Part shown: piece by piece, positions 61,032 through 61,776 of the stretch
Numbering within the stretch: the first letter of the stretch is position 1
Layout of the letters: the number at the start of each line of letters is the position of its first letter
Assembly (NCBI GenBank): GCA_021739645.1
Contig: JAIPBL010000032.1
Span: 1 to 61,776, forward strand
DNA from: Saprospiraceae bacterium
Lineage (GTDB): Bacteria > Bacteroidota > Bacteroidia > Chitinophagales > Saprospiraceae
DNA: 61,776 nt
Reading direction: 5' to 3'
Program-made: the position numbers and the translations under genes
The notes under the pieces: generated by a model
Told to the model about the DNA's origin: nothing
The model's input: the letters and a program-made list of their open reading frames with translations, nothing else
The model's database searches: none

Positions 61032-61776
61032 TCACTCCGTCCGCACAATCTTAATTTCCACCCGCTGGTTTTTCGCTCGACCTTCTGGCGTTGAGTTGCT
61101 GGCAACGGGATTCCGCTTGCCATAGCCCTTGTAGGTGATTCGGCTAGTGGGCAAGCCCAGGTCAACAAGGTACTGCGCCACAGATTTGGCTCTGAGACTG
61201 GAGAGGTTGTCGCAAAATTCGTGTGACGGAATGCCGTTCGTGTGGCCGCCCACTTCGATCGTGACGGCAGGGTTTTCCTGTAAAAACTCGTACAACTCGT
61301 CCAACGTTGGGCGGGAGGATTCATCCATGTTCGTGCTGTCTTGCTCGAAGTAGATTTTCTCCAATTTTATGGTCTCACCACTGCGGATATTATTGCCCGA
61401 AAGTTCAGGAATGATACGGGTTTTCGTTTCAAACGAGGTGATGGCCGAGCAACCGTTTTCGTCGGTCACGGTGACCGTGTGCTGCCCTGCGGGCAATGCC
61501 GTCGCATTGGCTTCCGCCTCCCCGTTGTCCCATGCGATTTGGTGCTTGCCAGTGCCGCCTGTAGCTTCAAGACTTGCCTTGCCGTTGTTAGTTTTGTCGG
61601 TGGTAGCTGGCCGGATTCTCGCCACTTCGGCTTTGAGCACGGCGGGTTCAGCTAGCTGTTTTGTGGCGCTGCTGGTCGCTCCGGTTGCATCGGTGATGGT
61701 CACGGTGTAGCTGCCAGCCCCGAGGGAATTGACCGACGCTGAGGTGGAGCCGCCACTCCAGCTGTAGCGGAAGGGG
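61032..61776 (-). CDS. OmpA-family protein with SprB-like repeat, cut by the window edge
   Basis: The last 248 residues of a longer protein; the start lies beyond 61776. The N-terminal visible part is an Ig-like SprB-type module (GAGSYTVTITDATGATSSAT), followed by a second (LPAGQHTVTVTDENGCSAIT). The C-terminal 120 residues form an OmpA-like domain (EKIYFEQDSTNMDESSRPTL, EVGGHTNGIPSH, NLSSLRAKSVAQYLVD, ITYKGYGKRNPVASN, NQRVEIKIV), which binds peptidoglycan. Such proteins anchor surface structures or motility components to the cell wall. The internal ATG at 61703 is not the start. Confidence 0.88.
   Translation of the reverse strand, partial: PFRYSWSGGSTSASVNSLGAGSYTVTITDATGATSSATKQLAEPAVLKAEVARIRPATTDKTNNGKASLEATGGTGKHQIAWDNGEAEANATALPAGQHTVTVTDENGCSAITSFETKTRIIPELSGNNIRSGETIKLEKIYFEQDSTNMDESSRPTLDELYEFLQENPAVTIEVGGHTNGIPSHEFCDNLSSLRAKSVAQYLVDLGLPTSRITYKGYGKRNPVASNSTPEGRAKNQRVEIKIVRTE

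Noticed and set aside
1-61776. tRNA and rRNA genes
   Set aside because: No cloverleaf with a T-loop GTTCRANNC and acceptor pairing, and no rRNA-like conserved stretch, was seen. The TTCGA words found lie inside protein genes or isolated spacers.

Overview
The window reads as chromosomal DNA of a member of the Bacteroidota, most likely from the Saprospiria/Chitinophagia side (class is inference). Evidence seen directly: type IX secretion (T9SS) sorting domains of type A (C-terminal YPNP/FPNP modules) and type B (FSPNGDGxND...IFDRWG), many SPII lipoproteins, few Shine-Dalgarno sequences, and Bacteroidota-type promoters (TTTG / TAnnTTTG). No rRNA, tRNA, integrase, phage structural gene or CRISPR array was found, and most of the window is ordinary chromosome.

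Layout. 1-5635: two large secreted T9SS proteins, followed by an 850-bp stretch without a gene. 6484-9660: metallophosphoesterase, two tiny genes, argS. 9850-15432: di-haem peroxidase lipoprotein, VWA lipoprotein, a glycosidase-like protein and a cytochrome c lipoprotein. 15690-19320: sugar-acid catabolism (glycerate kinase, KDPG/KHG aldolase, KDG kinase) and a MarC membrane protein. 19486-26370: T9SS proteins, DUF559 nuclease-like protein, methyltransferase, CDP-alcohol phosphatidyltransferase, YwbE, lipoprotein, secreted esterase. 26430-32440: an unstable accessory patch made of a DUF1016 nuclease remnant, a 1375-residue SNF2-type helicase, a ParE-type toxin-antitoxin pair bracketed by two copies of the helicase 3' end, and a PIN-domain (VapC-like) remnant. 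32456-39725: barrel protein, an Ala/Lys-rich exported protein, a kinase/APH-like pair, DUF2267, TPR lipoprotein, thioredoxin-like protein. 39840-42470: an AT-rich block with a GmrSD-like DUF262/DUF1524 gene and a lipoprotein gene, separated by an attC-like inverted repeat. 42532-49585: cytochromes c, FAD monooxygenase, haemerythrin-like protein, small exported proteins, and several MITE-like or palindromic repeats. 49779-53590: response regulator and its propeller-type sensor kinase, the latter split by a frameshift. 53622-61776: mltG, amidohydrolase, panB, a large propeller protein, two GNAT acetyltransferases and the end of an OmpA-family protein.

How genes fit together. The sugar-acid genes form a small catabolic group that would lead to pyruvate and triose phosphate. 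The response regulator and sensor kinase are one two-component unit. The cytochromes and peroxidase suggest periplasmic electron transfer. The most unusual features are the duplicated helicase 3' end whose nine differences are all synonymous, the cassette-like AT-rich block, a 243-bp element with 38-bp terminal inverted repeats, an in-frame palindromic insertion in argS, and at least five intergenic hairpins built from short tandem words that differ at each locus. Functions are assigned from motifs read by eye; no database search was run.
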